The notes beneath the pieces are model-generated. The model saw only the letters and a program-made list of their open reading frames with translations, was not told where the DNA came from and searched no databases. The translations under genes were made by a program, and so were the position numbers. A stretch of 64,000 bases of DNA from an uncultured Vibrio sp. (lineage in GTDB: Bacteria; Pseudomonadota; Gammaproteobacteria; Enterobacterales; Vibrionaceae): NCBI GenBank assembly GCA_947504195.1, contig CANNGN010000001.1:62001-126000 (forward strand), written 5' to 3'. Numbering within the stretch: the stretch's first letter is position 1; the number at the start of each line of letters is the position of its first letter. Of the stretch, positions 10,597 to 21,440 are shown piece by piece.

Positions 10597-12123
10597 TTAT
10601 TTTTTACTTGGACAAATGGATAAAACTTCATGTCGTCCTGAGTCTTTGAGCTCCTCGAGTACAACGTCAAACCCCCATAATCGATGTAAATGTTTCATCA
10701 CTTCATGATAGCTTGGATCTAGGGGAACGCGGTTTTGCGGGACAAATTGTAGAGTGAGTGAACGATCTCCACGTACATTAACGTTGTAAACTTGTATATT
10801 AGGCTCAAGGTTACTTAGGTTGTACTGAGAGGCCAGTTTTTCTCGAATTTGTCGATAGCCAATATCATCATGAATCGCACTGACTTCAATATGGTTCTTA
10901 CGGTCATCGTCGCTGATAGCAAATAACTTAAATTCACGAATCAGTTTTGGGGATAAATATTGGCTTATAAAGCTTTCATCTTTGAAATTCTCCATCGCAA
11001 AATGAACCGAATCTAACCAATCGCTACCCGCTAAGTCTGGAAACCACTCTTTGTCTTCTTCGGTCGGTTCTTCACAAATTCGTTTTATGTCACAAAACAT
11101 CGCAAACCCGAGCGCGTAGGGGTTAATCCCACTGTAGAACTGACTGTTATATGCAGGTTGAGCAACAACACTAGTATGACTATGTAGAAACTCGAGTATA
11201 AATCGTTCTGATACGAGACCTTCATCGTAGAGCTGGTTTAAGATCGTGTAGTGCCAGAATGTTGCCCACCCTTCATTCATCACTTGAGTTTGTTTTTGTG
11301 GGTAGAAATATTGACTTACTTTGCGAACAATTCGAACTAATTCTCGTTGCCATGGTTCTAGCAGAGGCGCGTTTTTCTCTACAAAGTAAAGAATGTTCTC
11401 CTCAGGCTCTGGCGGGAATCGATGTAGCTCATCTTGCTCTTCGTTGGTCTCTTTAGGAAGCGTTCTCCACAATTCATTGACTTGAGATTGAAGGTAAGCC
11501 TCTCGTTCTTCTTGGCGTATTTTTTCCTCGGCAATAGAAATTTTCTCAGGGCGTTTATAGCGATCTACCCCATAATTCATTAAAGCGTGACATGAATCTA
11601 ATATTGCTTCTACATTGTCAATACCATACTTTTCCTCGCATTCAGAGATGTAGTTTTTGGCAAAAAGCAGGTAGTCAATAATGGAGCTAGCATCGGTCCA
11701 AGTCCGAAAAAGATAATTTCCTTTAAAAAATGAATTGTGGCCATAACAAGCATGAGCGATCACCAGTGCTTGCATTGTTATGGTATTTTCTTCCATTAAG
11801 TAAGCGATACATGGGTCAGAATTGATGACAATTTCATACGCCAAGCCCATCTGGCCATGTTTATAATTTTGTTCCGTTTGAATAAATTTTTTACCAAACG
11901 ACCAGTGGTGGTAATTTATTGGCATACCAACGCTGGAATAGGCATCCATCATCTGCTCTGAGGTGATAATTTCAATCTGATTTTGGTAGGTATCAAGGCG
12001 AAAGTTTTCAGCAACTCTCTTAATTTCTGTATGGTAGCGTTCTAGTAATTCGAACGTCCAATCGGGTCCATCGGGCAACCGCTTATCGTTTATTGGCGCT
12101 TTTGATTTTGATTTGGTTGTCAT
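10597..12123 (-). CDS. ycgB: SpoVR family protein (YcgB-like)
   Basis: A 508-residue cytoplasmic protein of the SpoVR family, recognised from PDGPDWTFELLERYH, the region around IAHACYGHNSFFKGNYLF, and NEGWATFWHYTILNQLYDEG. The family is named for a Bacillus spore-cortex gene, but in Gram-negative bacteria it is part of a stress-associated set with YeaH and the PrkA kinase (YeaG). Here it is the third gene of that set, 12 bp after yeaH. The biochemical activity is unknown. Confidence 0.92.
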   Translation of the reverse strand: MTTKSKSKAPINDKRLPDGPDWTFELLERYHTEIKRVAENFRLDTYQNQIEIITSEQMMDAYSSVGMPINYHHWSFGKKFIQTEQNYKHGQMGLAYEIVINSDPCIAYLMEENTITMQALVIAHACYGHNSFFKGNYLFRTWTDASSIIDYLLFAKNYISECEEKYGIDNVEAILDSCHALMNYGVDRYKRPEKISIAEEKIRQEEREAYLQSQVNELWRTLPKETNEEQDELHRFPPEPEENILYFVEKNAPLLEPWQRELVRIVRKVSQYFYPQKQTQVMNEGWATFWHYTILNQLYDEGLVSERFILEFLHSHTSVVAQPAYNSQFYSGINPYALGFAMFCDIKRICEEPTEEDKEWFPDLAGSDWLDSVHFAMENFKDESFISQYLSPKLIREFKLFAISDDDRKNHIEVSAIHDDIGYRQIREKLASQYNLSNLEPNIQVYNVNVRGDRSLTLQFVPQNRVPLDPSYHEVMKHLHRLWGFDVVLEELKDSGRHEVLSICPSKK

Positions 12124-12135
12124 AGGAACACCTCC

Positions 12136-13407
12136 CTAAGCCGTCTCTTTTTGGAATAATTCCCGAAAAACGGGGAAAATATCATCGACTGACTGAATGT
12201 TTTTCATGGCAAAGTTCTGATATGTCTCTTCTAGCTTTTTATATTCATGCCACAACGTTTGATGAGAACGTTGTGTGATTTCAATGTACGCGTAGTACTG
12301 GCAATTTGGTAATAGATCTTTAGTGAGTAGAGAGTGACAGCGTGGAGAATCGTCGGCCCAATTGTCACCATCAGATGCTTGAGCACCATAGATATTCCAT
12401 TGAGAAAGTGAGTAACGCTCCTTAATAATTTTGTCCATGAGTTTCAAAGCACTTGATACGATAGTGCCACCGGTTTCTTGAGAGTAGAAGAATTCATGTT
12501 CATCGACTTCTTTAGCTTGCGTGTGATGACGAATAAAGACAACTTCGACATTTTTATAGGTTCGGGTAAGAAAAAGATAAAGCAGCACATAAAAACGTTT
12601 TGCCGTATCTTTGGTTTCTTGATCCATCGAACCAGAAACATCCATTAGACAAAACATGACCGCTTGGCTTGAAGGAATAGGGCGCTTTTCATAATTCTTA
12701 AATCTCAAATCGAAAGTATCAATAAAAGGAACACTTTCTATTCGTTGCTTAAGTTCCTCTATTTCTTGTTTTAGGCGTTTTTCTTCGAGCAATTGAATGG
12801 GTTCACTCATCTGGATTCGATCTAACTCTTCTTCAAGCTCCTGCATCAAACGACGTTTTCCTGCAGTCATGGCCGTGCGTCGAGCAAGCGATTGCTGGAG
12901 TGATCGAACCACCGCAATATTTGATGGCACGCCTGACGTATTATATCCGGCTCGATGAGTTTCCCAGTCGAGGACTTTGTTGACCTGCTGTTTGTTTAGA
13001 TTTGGTAATGCGAGATCTTCAAATAGGATGTCTAAATATTCATCTTTGGAAATTTGAAAAACGAAATCATCGGAGCCTTCGCCATCTTGACTAGCATCGC
13101 CTTGGCCTGAGCCTTGACCAGAACCGCCTTGTGGAGGCCGTTCTATCTGATCACCAGTAACAAATTGGTCATTGCCGGGATGGACTCTTTCTTTGTGCCC
13201 ACCTTGGCCTTGATGGAAAGCAGGTTCACTTAAATCTCGGCTTGGGATAGAGATATCTTCACCAGATTCGGTGTTTGTAATGGAGCGTCGATTGACAGCA
13301 TCCGCAACAGACTCTTTTATCTGCTCTTTATGTCGACGGATAAAGCGTTGGCGGTTGACTGAGCTTTTATTCTTTCCATTTAAGCGTCTATCAATAAATT
13401 GAGCCAT
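12136..13407 (-). CDS. yeaH: YeaH, DUF444 family protein with VWA-like fold
   Basis: A 423-residue protein starting [22 protein letters not shown], with a Gly/Gln-rich linker (about 80-110) and a C-terminal von Willebrand A-like region containing [16 protein letters not shown], a MIDAS-type DxSxS motif. The start at 13407 has a strong ribosome site (GAGGGGAA) and matches the family; the longer frame to 13449 adds 14 atypical residues. Middle gene of the prkA-yeaH-spoVR set, thought to act with the PrkA kinase in stationary-phase and nitrogen-stress responses. Confidence 0.93.
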   Translation of the reverse strand: MAQFIDRRLNGKNKSSVNRQRFIRRHKEQIKESVADAVNRRSITNTESGEDISIPSRDLSEPAFHQGQGGHKERVHPGNDQFVTGDQIERPPQGGSGQGSGQGDASQDGEGSDDFVFQISKDEYLDILFEDLALPNLNKQQVNKVLDWETHRAGYNTSGVPSNIAVVRSLQQSLARRTAMTAGKRRLMQELEEELDRIQMSEPIQLLEEKRLKQEIEELKQRIESVPFIDTFDLRFKNYEKRPIPSSQAVMFCLMDVSGSMDQETKDTAKRFYVLLYLFLTRTYKNVEVVFIRHHTQAKEVDEHEFFYSQETGGTIVSSALKLMDKIIKERYSLSQWNIYGAQASDGDNWADDSPRCHSLLTKDLLPNCQYYAYIEITQRSHQTLWHEYKKLEETYQNFAMKNIQSVDDIFPVFRELFQKETA

Positions 13408-13522
13408 ATTATTCCCCTCACTGAATTCACCGAACTTCCCAAGAGACATTTTGTGTATTTGGGAGTTAAATTCAGGAGCGAATAGAGAAACTCCTGAATT
13501 TATATGTCGGTCGTTTCCTTAC

Positions 13523-15457
13523 TTAAGAAGATTTACGTACACGTAAATACCACTCGGATAATAATCGGACTTGCTTTTCGGTATAGCCTTTTTCCATCAT
13601 ACGAGCGACAAAGTTATCGTGTTTTTTCTGTTCTTCTGTCGACGTCTTGGTATTGAACGAAATGACAGGGAGTAGCTCTTCTGTGTTGGAGAACATTTTC
13701 TTTTCAATAACGGTTCGCAACTTCTCATAACTTGTCCAAGCTGGATTCATGCCGTTGTTATTGGCACGGGCACGTAGAACGAAGTTAACGATCTCGTTAC
13801 GAAAATCTTTAGGGTTGCTAATGCCTGCCGTTTTTTCAATTTTCTCCAATTCATTGTTTAGCGCAGAACGGTCGAATAATTGGCCTGTTTCTGGATCGCG
13901 ATATTCTTGGTCTTGAATCCAAAAGTCGGCGTAAGTGACGTATCGGTCGAAGATATTTTGGCCATATTCTGAATAGGACTCTAGGTAGGCCGTTTGAATC
14001 TCCTTACCAATGAATTCTACATAACGAGGTACAAGATACCCTTTCACAAATTCAAGGTAACGGTCGGCGGTTTCAGTTGGAAACTGCTCCCGCTCAATTT
14101 GTTGTTCAATGACATAAAACAGATGTACTGGGTTAGCGGCAACTTCTGACTGATCAAAGTTGAACACACGAGATAAAATTTTGAAGGCAAAACGGGTCGA
14201 TAAGCCATTCATGCCTTCGTCGACACCAGCATAGTCACGATACTCCTGATAGCTTTTGGCTTTCGGATCGGTGTCTTTTAGCGTTTCCCCATCATAGACC
14301 CGCATCTTAGAAAAGAGCGACGAGTTTTCTGGTGCTTTGAGACGGGAAAGAATACTGAATTGCGCTAATGTTTCTAAGGTACTTGGTGAACAAGGAGCCT
14401 GAGACAACTCACTGTGGTCGAGCAATTTTTGATATATCTTAACTTCTTCAGACACACGTAAGCAGTAGGGCACTTTGACAATGTAGACTCGGTCTAAAAA
14501 GGCTTCGTTATTTTTGTTGTTGCGAAAGCTTTGCCATTCGGACTCATTTGAGTGGGCGAGAATCATGCCTTCATATGGCAATGCTGATAACCCTTCAGTA
14601 CCGTTGTAATTCCCCTCTTGTGTTGCAGTTAACAATGGGTGAAGCACTTTTATCGGTGCTTTAAACATTTCCACGAATTCCATAAGACCTTGGTTTGCCC
14701 GGCACAGTGCACCAGAATAACTATAGGCATCAGGATCATCTTGGGAGAAGTGTTCGAGTTTACGAATATCTACCTTACCGACTAACGATGAAATATCTTG
14801 ATTGTTTTCATCACCGGGCTCAGTTTTAGCAACGGCAAGTTGGTCGAGGATCGAAGGTCTAACTTTTACGACCTTGAATTTACTAAGGTCACCACCAAAT
14901 TCATGCAGACGTTTGGCTGCCCATGGTGACATTATCGTTTTAAGGTACCGTTGGTCGATGTCATATTCAGATTTTAGAAGCTTACCATCTTCGTTAACAT
15001 CAAATAGGCAAAATGGATGGTCGTTGACCGGGCTACGTTCGTCGTTGGCGGTTAATACATAGATAGGCATCTGCTGCATCAATGCTTTGAGTTTTTCGGC
15101 GAGTGATGATTTACCGCCACCTACAGGACCAAGGAGGTAGAGAATTTGTTTACGTTCTTCTAGCCCTTGTGCGGCATGCTTTAAATAGGAAACGATTTGT
15201 TCAATCGCTTCTTCCATACCGTAAAAATCTTTAAATGTGTCGTATCGAGCGATGACACGATTAGAAAAAAGACGACTCAAATTGGGATCTTTTGCAGTAT
15301 CAACCAGTTCAGGCTCACCGATAGCCATCAATAGTCGCTCGGCTGCATTCGCATACGCGCTTTTGTCATCCTTACATAGATTCAGAAACTCTTGTAATGT
15401 TAGCTCTTCTTCTTTCGCTGCTTCGTAGCGAGTTTGAAAATGCTCAAATATACTCAT
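13523..15457 (-). CDS. yeaG: PrkA/YeaG family AAA+ serine protein kinase
   Basis: A 644-residue protein, the same length as E. coli YeaG, starting MSIFEHFQTRYEAAKEEE. An N-terminal AAA+ domain carries Walker A GPVGGGKSS near residues 110-118; the C-terminal PrkA kinase-like domain follows from about residue 400. The family shows protein kinase activity and is induced under stress and nitrogen limitation in enterics. The ATG at 15457 has the ribosome site GGGGAAG. It is first in the prkA-yeaH-spoVR operon; about 115 bp separate it from yeaH. Confidence 0.95.
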   Translation of the reverse strand: MSIFEHFQTRYEAAKEEELTLQEFLNLCKDDKSAYANAAERLLMAIGEPELVDTAKDPNLSRLFSNRVIARYDTFKDFYGMEEAIEQIVSYLKHAAQGLEERKQILYLLGPVGGGKSSLAEKLKALMQQMPIYVLTANDERSPVNDHPFCLFDVNEDGKLLKSEYDIDQRYLKTIMSPWAAKRLHEFGGDLSKFKVVKVRPSILDQLAVAKTEPGDENNQDISSLVGKVDIRKLEHFSQDDPDAYSYSGALCRANQGLMEFVEMFKAPIKVLHPLLTATQEGNYNGTEGLSALPYEGMILAHSNESEWQSFRNNKNNEAFLDRVYIVKVPYCLRVSEEVKIYQKLLDHSELSQAPCSPSTLETLAQFSILSRLKAPENSSLFSKMRVYDGETLKDTDPKAKSYQEYRDYAGVDEGMNGLSTRFAFKILSRVFNFDQSEVAANPVHLFYVIEQQIEREQFPTETADRYLEFVKGYLVPRYVEFIGKEIQTAYLESYSEYGQNIFDRYVTYADFWIQDQEYRDPETGQLFDRSALNNELEKIEKTAGISNPKDFRNEIVNFVLRARANNNGMNPAWTSYEKLRTVIEKKMFSNTEELLPVISFNTKTSTEEQKKHDNFVARMMEKGYTEKQVRLLSEWYLRVRKSS

Positions 15458-15686
15458 AGTCACTTCCCCTTTTAGTTGTCGCGATAGCTAATTGGCCTTA
15501 CGAAAATGCAAACCGCTAACAACATTAGATTAGCCTTTATTAAACAAAAATGCTTAAAAAATATGCATATATTTACATTTTTTTATCAATTTAATTATAT
15601 TTAGTCACGTCTCGGCTTGAGCAAATGAAAAACAAAATGCGGCAATAAGGAGGAGAAAATAGTGGTAAAGAAAGGGATATTCGTAG

Positions 15687-15706
15687 AAAAGGCGAGTTTC
15701 CTCGCC
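15687..15706 (-). terminator. Intrinsic terminator after yfbU
   Basis: A 6-bp GC-rich stem GGCGAG/CTCGCC with a 4-base loop, followed on the minus strand by TTTT. It lies about 25 bp past the yfbU stop and separates that gene from the prkA operon downstream. Confidence 0.75.
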
Positions 15707-15731
15707 CTTATTAATTTTGATAGATATATTA

Positions 15732-16232
15732 TTAGGCGTTAAGAATTTGTCGTAATTCTGCAGGTGAAAGATGGTAATGACGAGGGCAATTTTGCCAAGT
15801 TGATAGCATTCTTCGGTATTTTTCAAGCATTGGTATTTGGCTGTTAAAGTGATGATCACCTTTGTCAAATTGGGAATATAAACCTTCTGAATCAACAAGA
15901 AAACGAACGTAATTGACTAGTTGAGTTTCCTTGGCTAGGTCAAATCCTAAGAATTGTAAACGACGAGGTTCCACTTCAGATTGAGCAGAATCATTTAGAA
16001 TTTTAAACGATTCTTGCATCGCATGGTGCATTTCCATGATATCGATAATTTCACGACATTCATCTTCTTTCAAACAGCCAAACTCTTTGTTGAGTTCACG
16101 CATGTGAAGTGCATAGCCACGTTCCACAATGGTTTTTAGTCTTTTATATTTTGTTGAGTTCTCAGGATCTAATTGTGACATTAAAGTGTATTGATTCGAT
16201 AGAATTAGGCGCTGAGCATTAGTCATATCCAT
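15732..16232 (-). CDS. yfbU: YfbU family protein (UPF0304)
   Basis: A 166-residue cytoplasmic protein that aligns throughout with E. coli YfbU from memory: [70 protein letters not shown]. No enzymatic activity is established for the family. A start two codons downstream (MTNAQ) is also possible. It lies between pflA and prkA on the same strand but has its own terminator; the 217 bp upstream are enough for its own promoter. Confidence 0.9.
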   Translation of the reverse strand: MDMTNAQRLILSNQYTLMSQLDPENSTKYKRLKTIVERGYALHMRELNKEFGCLKEDECREIIDIMEMHHAMQESFKILNDSAQSEVEPRRLQFLGFDLAKETQLVNYVRFLVDSEGLYSQFDKGDHHFNSQIPMLEKYRRMLSTWQNCPRHYHLSPAELRQILNA

Positions 16233-16449
16233 AAAGGGAGTCCCATATTATAAGTTAATATTTTATTCCGTTAGAATAACGTGATTCGCGTGCCTGAAAA
16301 ATGATCTCGCTACAATGTTAAGTCAATTAATGGGATGAGGTCTTGTAACAAAATGAAACTAATCAGAAACAAGAGTGATCAAGGTCCACTCAAATTCATG
16401 GGTACTTTTTAACAAAGGGAATACCTAAGTGAAGTTGAGTGGTTGTGGC

Positions 16450-17190
16450 TTAGTATTTGATATTTGAGTGGTATTGCTCAAGTATTGCAACGATGGAATC
16501 CATGGTCTCTTTCGATGGAGGATTGGTATCCGCTAATGGGTATTCTAGACCCATAGCTTCCCACTTGTGAGCACCAAGCTTGTGATAGGGAAGGAGCTCG
16601 ATTTTTTCGATATTATCCATACCTTTGATGAACTCTCCTAACATGTGAGCAGCTTCTTCATCATCAGTGTAACCTGGGACAATGACATATCTCAGCCAAG
16701 TGGTTTTACCTATCTTCTGCAGATATTTTGCGAAATCTAAAGTTCGACGGTTAGATACTCCAACTAAATCTTGGTGAATTTCATCTTTCATATGTTTGAT
16801 ATCGAGCATAACAAGATCCGTGGCATCAAGTACCTCATCGATAATGTCACTATGTTTACGAATATACCCATTGGTGTCTAAACAGGTATGGATGTTTTCT
16901 GCTTGTGCAGCTCGGAAAAAGTCGCGAACAAACTCTGGCTGCAACATTGATTCACCGCCTGAACAAGTTACACCACCACCGGAGGCATTCATAAAGTGAC
17001 GGTAACTTTTGGCTTCACTAATGATTTCTTCAACGGTGACTTCTTTCCCATCATGCAAATCCCAAGTGTCGCGGTTGTGACAGTATTTACAGCGCATTAA
17101 ACAGCCCTGTAGAAAGACAATAAAGCGTATTCCCGGTCCGTCGACGGTGCCACAGGATTCAAAAGAGTGGATTCGGCCTTTGGTTGACAT
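16450..17190 (-). CDS. pflA: PflA, pyruvate formate-lyase activating enzyme
   Basis: Radical SAM enzyme that installs the glycyl radical on PflB under anaerobic conditions. The 246 residues include the iron-sulfur motif C30-LMR-C34-KY-C37, the SAM-binding GGG region ([16 protein letters not shown]) and the C-terminal barrel. Length and motifs fit PflA. Unlike the E. coli arrangement, where pflA directly follows pflB, here a chemoreceptor gene and a diguanylate cyclase gene lie between them, so pflA must have its own promoter in the 196 bp shared with the divergent chemoreceptor gene. Confidence 0.96.
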   Translation of the reverse strand: MSTKGRIHSFESCGTVDGPGIRFIVFLQGCLMRCKYCHNRDTWDLHDGKEVTVEEIISEAKSYRHFMNASGGGVTCSGGESMLQPEFVRDFFRAAQAENIHTCLDTNGYIRKHSDIIDEVLDATDLVMLDIKHMKDEIHQDLVGVSNRRTLDFAKYLQKIGKTTWLRYVIVPGYTDDEEAAHMLGEFIKGMDNIEKIELLPYHKLGAHKWEAMGLEYPLADTNPPSKETMDSIVAILEQYHSNIKY

Positions 17191-17386
17191 GTAACGTTCT
17201 CATTCAATTATTTGGTACATATATTAGTACATTTTGTGTGGTTTATATAGAGATGGACAGGCACAAGTTTCGAACTAATAAATAAATTTCGTAATCGTTG
17301 GTTTTGTGATCTAGATTTAAATGTGAAGGGGAAATTACTGTTTGAACAGTCACTACTAGCGAACATGAGACCATAGGGATTGAAAT

Positions 17387-19267
17387 ATGTTTGGATTGCA
17401 TTTAACACAAAAGAATAAAATGGCGTTGTTTATTGGGGTTTTGTGCGTCGGGTTTATTGTTGTCGGAATATTTACTTCACAAAGGCTAACTCACCTAGTT
17501 GAACAATACAGCCACAGTGCCAAAGTGTCGTTTGGTGCAAAAACTTTGTATGCGACTCAATCACATTTGTTGTCATTGGCGGCTCACAAAAATGACCTTA
17601 CGATAAACGATGTAAGCAACACGGTTACACTGCTCGGTGAATTAAAGGAAGAAGAAAATCAAGATATTATGTTCCTTAACTCGATGGAATTAGGGGCTGA
17701 AGCGGATGTATTACGTAACGCGATAGCTGAATTTGATGGTGCGATGAGACCATGGTTAGAACTCAAATCCGAATTAGGTTTTTCAGCCGATGAAGGTAAG
17801 CTAGGCGTGTTGAAAAAACTCGCTGCTGTTATTGAAGAAAGGATCGCCGAAACTGGAATGGTCAGTATTAATGCGGACTTTCAAGTTCTGATTAAAGCAG
17901 AACAGAATTACCTTCTGGAACCTAGCGATGATAATTTGACCTTGTTCAATCGTGCTATGGCGATGTTCAAAAACAGCTCAATTTCCTATTCAATGATGAA
18001 TTTGTATGAAAGCGAGTTAAATGAGTTTCAAGAGACATTTGTGCGTGTGGGAGAGTTATCTCAGCAACTTGAAGTATTAGATGAGCAACTTAACAACGCT
18101 GAAACACGAGCTGAAACGGTAATTTACGACTTATCTGTAGAGTTAACGGGTATGAGTTCAGAATTTCAGGCTAGCGCTGAAAGTGATGCGAACTCCACTA
18201 TATGGACACTTTTGATCTCACTTGTTGTATTGGCGGCTATTACCATTTCTATTGCAGGAACGATTTCATTCTCGATGAATCGCTCGCTATCTCAGGTCAA
18301 ATCCGTTTTAGATAGTCTGTCCGAAGGAGATTTATCCACGCGTTTGACTGTCGGCAACAATAAAAATGACGAGTTTAATCAACTTGCTGTAACAATTAAT
18401 CAAAGTTGCGAACACTTAGGGGAACTGGTGCAAGGGGTTCAACGTAATAGTGAAGCCCTGACTGGTGATACCACAGATTTAAATCATGAAATTGACTCAT
18501 TAGTTCAAGCGCAACATGAAGTCATTGATCAAACAGACCTTCTAACTGCCGCAACCGAAGAAGTCAGTTGTACGACTATTGAAGTCTCAAATTCACTTGA
18601 AGTCGTCGCTCAAATGAGTATCGAATCAACCAAAACCTCTCAAGAGGGCGCAGAGGTTATTGGACTTGCGATTGAATCACTTGAAGAGGTCGGAGGGATA
18701 TTGGCGTCGGCGGCGAACCACATTCAGCTCCTAGAGGAAGCATCGATGAAAGTGGACTCGGTAATGGACATTATTAATGGTATTGCTGAGCAGACTAATT
18801 TATTGGCATTGAATGCTGCCATTGAAGCAGCACGAGCGGGCGAGCAAGGCCGTGGTTTCGCAGTCGTTGCAGATGAAGTGCGTAATTTGGCGGTAAGAAC
18901 GGTTGATGCGGTATCGGATATTTCGAGTACGATTGAGACAATGAAGAATGAAAGTTCAGAAGTGATTCGATATATCAATCAGTCTGAAGAGACAATGAAA
19001 CGAGGTCAAGATCGAGGGATGCAAGCGATGGCTTCATTGTCGCAGATCACTGACAAAGCATCGAATACTGCAGATCAAACAACATTGATTTCTGATTCTA
19101 TTAAGGAATTGGCAACAACAAGTCAATCGATGGCTGAGAGTATGGCAATCATCTCACAATCCCTTAAACAGTTGGAAGTGAATAATGATAAGTTGAGAGA
19201 GACGAGCGGGGTTGTTGATGACCGCTCTACTGAGTTGTCGAATGATTGCGCGAGATTCACAGTTTGA
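17387..19267 (+). CDS. Methyl-accepting chemotaxis protein
   Basis: Transmembrane chemoreceptor of 626 residues: first membrane helix at about 12-31 ([20 protein letters not shown]), an all-helical periplasmic sensor of about 235 residues, second helix near 270-295, a HAMP linker (about 297-350), and the signalling hairpin tip [20 protein letters not shown] near 464-483. It should signal through CheW/CheA to the flagella. The ligand cannot be told from sequence; location next to pflA hints at an anaerobic or carbon signal, but that is inference. Divergent from pflA. Confidence 0.93.
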   Translation: MFGLHLTQKNKMALFIGVLCVGFIVVGIFTSQRLTHLVEQYSHSAKVSFGAKTLYATQSHLLSLAAHKNDLTINDVSNTVTLLGELKEEENQDIMFLNSMELGAEADVLRNAIAEFDGAMRPWLELKSELGFSADEGKLGVLKKLAAVIEERIAETGMVSINADFQVLIKAEQNYLLEPSDDNLTLFNRAMAMFKNSSISYSMMNLYESELNEFQETFVRVGELSQQLEVLDEQLNNAETRAETVIYDLSVELTGMSSEFQASAESDANSTIWTLLISLVVLAAITISIAGTISFSMNRSLSQVKSVLDSLSEGDLSTRLTVGNNKNDEFNQLAVTINQSCEHLGELVQGVQRNSEALTGDTTDLNHEIDSLVQAQHEVIDQTDLLTAATEEVSCTTIEVSNSLEVVAQMSIESTKTSQEGAEVIGLAIESLEEVGGILASAANHIQLLEEASMKVDSVMDIINGIAEQTNLLALNAAIEAARAGEQGRGFAVVADEVRNLAVRTVDAVSDISSTIETMKNESSEVIRYINQSEETMKRGQDRGMQAMASLSQITDKASNTADQTTLISDSIKELATTSQSMAESMAIISQSLKQLEVNNDKLRETSGVVDDRSTELSNDCARFTV

Positions 19268-19328
19268 TATCTGTTGGCTAAGTAATTAGTGTACATATGT
19301 TGAAGTGGATATATTTTTAAATCGGTCT

Positions 19329-19474
19329 TGTCTCGTCCTAAAATACGTTGACAGTTTTTAATAGAAGGTCAGAAGCTTTTCGCTCTGGCCTTTTTTGTGC
19401 ACTTCATATAGTGTTTTCATCCCTAGGCTGTGGTGCGGCCTAAGATAGTTATATACCACTATTGATTCATTTAC
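19329..19474 (-). pseudogene. Eroded 3' end of an IS3-family transposase with its terminal repeat
   Basis: Read on the minus strand, 19474 to 19358 encodes VNESIVVYNYLRPHHSLGMK followed by TLYEVHKKG and then a stop. YNxxRPHxSLGMKTPxEVH is the C-terminal signature of the integrase core of IS3-type transposases. After one in-frame stop the same frame continues KLSTYFRTRQD. At 19329-19353 the plus strand reads TGTCTCGTCCTAAAATACG, then TTGACA; beginning with TG, it looks like the element's terminal inverted repeat. Nothing upstream encodes the rest of the transposase. The fragment lies between the chemoreceptor and diguanylate cyclase genes. The exact IS was not identified. Confidence 0.6.
19365..19396 (+). 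terminator. Terminator of the chemoreceptor gene, within the IS remnant
   Basis: A 9-bp stem (AAGGTCAGA/TCTGGCCTT, one G-U pair) with a 10-base loop followed by Ts. It is about 100 bp after the chemoreceptor stop and lies inside the transposase remnant. Confidence 0.6.
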
Positions 19475-19625
19475 GCGCCTTTTATTTTATGGCAGGTTAA
19501 GCTGATGATTTATTAAGTTTATTGTCAATTAAATATGCTACCAGTCACACATTTAACAGTTAATTATACTGTAGAGTGTGGTGAATTAGTGTTATCTTTT
19601 CTTGAAATCATACTTTGTGTTGCAA

Positions 19626-21356
19626 ATGGATATGCCCAAATTGTCTCTACGTTCTGTTCTTATTTTCCCCTACGTTATTCTTATCGTATGCTTAGCGATT
19701 GCGATTGGGTTCCTTTCTTATGGTGCCGGTGGCCATGCAGTACAAACGGTATCGAATCATTTACTTGAAGAAACCGTTAGTCGAATTAGTCAAGCGATAG
19801 ACAGGCATGTGATGGGCTCAGTTGCAACGTTAGAAGTTGCTTTTCCTGATGGTATGTTGGCCGATTCAAATATTCAGACTAATGTAGAGGAGATGCGTTC
19901 TCGTTTTTGGACTGCTTCGTCCTTGCATTTAGATCCTAATAATTATGTCTATTACGGCAATAAAGCGGGTCAGGCGTTGGGCTTATATCGGTACTCTAAC
20001 GATAAAGGTGAATTACGGGTTAAATATCAATCTCAAGAGCATCGAAAATTTTATGAACTCGATGGTATAAACGGTATTCCGAGACTGACATCTATTGAAG
20101 AGAAAAACTTCGAACCGCGAGTTCGGCCCTGGTTCCATGCAGGTTCTAGCAATAATAGTGACACATGGACTTCGGTGTATATCGATTTTAGAACTCATGA
20201 TTTAATTGCGACACGAGCACGCCAGGTATTAGGGCTTGATGGGCAGTTTGAAGGGGTTGTTGCGACTGATATGTCGCTAAAGTCGTTAAATGATTTCGTG
20301 AGTAATCTTAATGTTTCAGAAAATGGTATTGCCTTTATTATTGAGCCCGATGGTCAGCTAATTGCCTCTTCACAGAGTGAAAACATTAAGCGTAATCAAG
20401 AAGGGGAAAATACAAGAGTCAATGCAGGTCAAAGTGGTAATGCTTTACTTTCGGAGATTTATTCGCAAATGGTCCCTTTAATTTCTGCAAAAGTAGCCAG
20501 TTTTAAGCCTGAAACCTTTCGTTTTACCGACGAATTACAGCGAGAAATTCATGTTGCTTATAATAAATTTGAAGATGGTGTTGGTTTAGAATGGATAAAT
20601 GTCGTTGCGATGCCAAGTTCTGATTTTATGGGGGGTATTAAAAATAACGTTGTCCAAACTATTCTAATTGGCGTTTTAGCAACTTCGTTAGTGGTGCTCA
20701 TCGGTCTTATGATACTGCAATGGGTAACGAAAGATTTAAAGATTTTGTCAAATGCTGTAAACAGCGTGAGCAGCGGACATATCGAAGAACCTATTAATAT
20801 TCAAAGAAATGATGAAATAGGTGATTTAGCAAAGAGTTTCTCAGCGATGCAACGAAGATTACATTCGGACTATCTGACTGGTTTACCCAATCGATATGCC
20901 TTCGAACAACATCTTAAAGCAAAAATTAAAAAGTATGATTTGGAGATAGAGAAAAGTCCTTTTGCTATTTTGTTTATAGATTTAAATGACTTTAAAAAGA
21001 TAAATGATGTTTATGGTCATGATGTTGGTGATCAAGTGTTGATTGAATTTGCGGTACGAATGTATACCACTATCCGAGAACATGATTTAGCCGCTCGATT
21101 TGCAGGTGATGAGTTTGTTATTGTCGTCAATGATATTAAGCGTAATGAAGAGCTAGACATTATTATTTCGAACTTAAAACAAACATTATCAGAGCCACTT
21201 AATTCATTCGATAATCCTATTGCGAGTTTGGGGGGATCTATTGGTGTTGCACATTATCCTGACGACGGGAATACTGTTGAGCAGTTACTCGTTGTGGCGG
21301 ATCGTAATATGTATGTGGATAAGGCCGAGATAAAGGAAGAGAATAAAACTTCTTAA
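19626..21356 (+). CDS. Membrane diguanylate cyclase (Cache-HAMP-GGDEF)
   Basis: Predicted c-di-GMP synthase of about 576 residues. It has a membrane helix near the N-terminus (SVLIFPYVILIVCLAIAIGFL), a large periplasmic Cache-type sensor, a second helix near residue 340 (IGVLATSLVVLIGLMIL), a HAMP linker, and a C-terminal GGDEF domain with LTGLPNRYAFE and the active-site loop ARFAGDEF. The A-GDEF variant occurs in active cyclases; an RxxD inhibitory site (REHD) lies five residues upstream. The start is uncertain: ATG 19626 or 19632 both fit; the TTG at 19602 is less likely. It converges on pflB. Ligand unknown. Confidence 0.9.
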   Translation: MDMPKLSLRSVLIFPYVILIVCLAIAIGFLSYGAGGHAVQTVSNHLLEETVSRISQAIDRHVMGSVATLEVAFPDGMLADSNIQTNVEEMRSRFWTASSLHLDPNNYVYYGNKAGQALGLYRYSNDKGELRVKYQSQEHRKFYELDGINGIPRLTSIEEKNFEPRVRPWFHAGSSNNSDTWTSVYIDFRTHDLIATRARQVLGLDGQFEGVVATDMSLKSLNDFVSNLNVSENGIAFIIEPDGQLIASSQSENIKRNQEGENTRVNAGQSGNALLSEIYSQMVPLISAKVASFKPETFRFTDELQREIHVAYNKFEDGVGLEWINVVAMPSSDFMGGIKNNVVQTILIGVLATSLVVLIGLMILQWVTKDLKILSNAVNSVSSGHIEEPINIQRNDEIGDLAKSFSAMQRRLHSDYLTGLPNRYAFEQHLKAKIKKYDLEIEKSPFAILFIDLNDFKKINDVYGHDVGDQVLIEFAVRMYTTIREHDLAARFAGDEFVIVVNDIKRNEELDIIISNLKQTLSEPLNSFDNPIASLGGSIGVAHYPDDGNTVEQLLVVADRNMYVDKAEIKEENKTS

Positions 21357-21384
21357 ACTAAGCGAAAACAAAAAAGCGAAAACA

Positions 21385-21414
21385 AAAAGCCCTCGCAATT
21401 GCGAGGGCTTTTTT
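21385..21414. terminator. Bidirectional terminator, GGDEF gene / pflB
   Basis: A 12-bp perfect stem (AAAAGCCCTCGC and complement) around an AATT loop, with Ts after the stem on both strands, lying between the two converging genes. Confidence 0.92.
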
Positions 21415-21440
21415 ACATCGTATCTTTTAAGCTAAATCGC

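Noticed and set aside
15605-15898. 97-codon minus-strand frame overlapping the yfbU 3' end
   Set aside because: It overlaps the conserved C-terminus of YfbU in another frame and crosses the yfbU terminator; no homology seen.
16386-16442. Long hairpin (CCACTCAA/TTGAGTGG) after pflA as terminator
   Set aside because: The arms are only 8 bp with about 40 bases between them and no T tract; it is not convincing as an intrinsic terminator.
17339-17350. CTGTTTGAACAG palindrome as an SOS box before the chemoreceptor gene
   Set aside because: The spacing between CTG and CAG is six bases, not ten, so it does not fit LexA.
17208-17408. 66-codon minus-strand frame between pflA and the chemoreceptor gene
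   Set aside because: It lies across the divergent promoter region and runs into the chemoreceptor start; composition is not protein-like.
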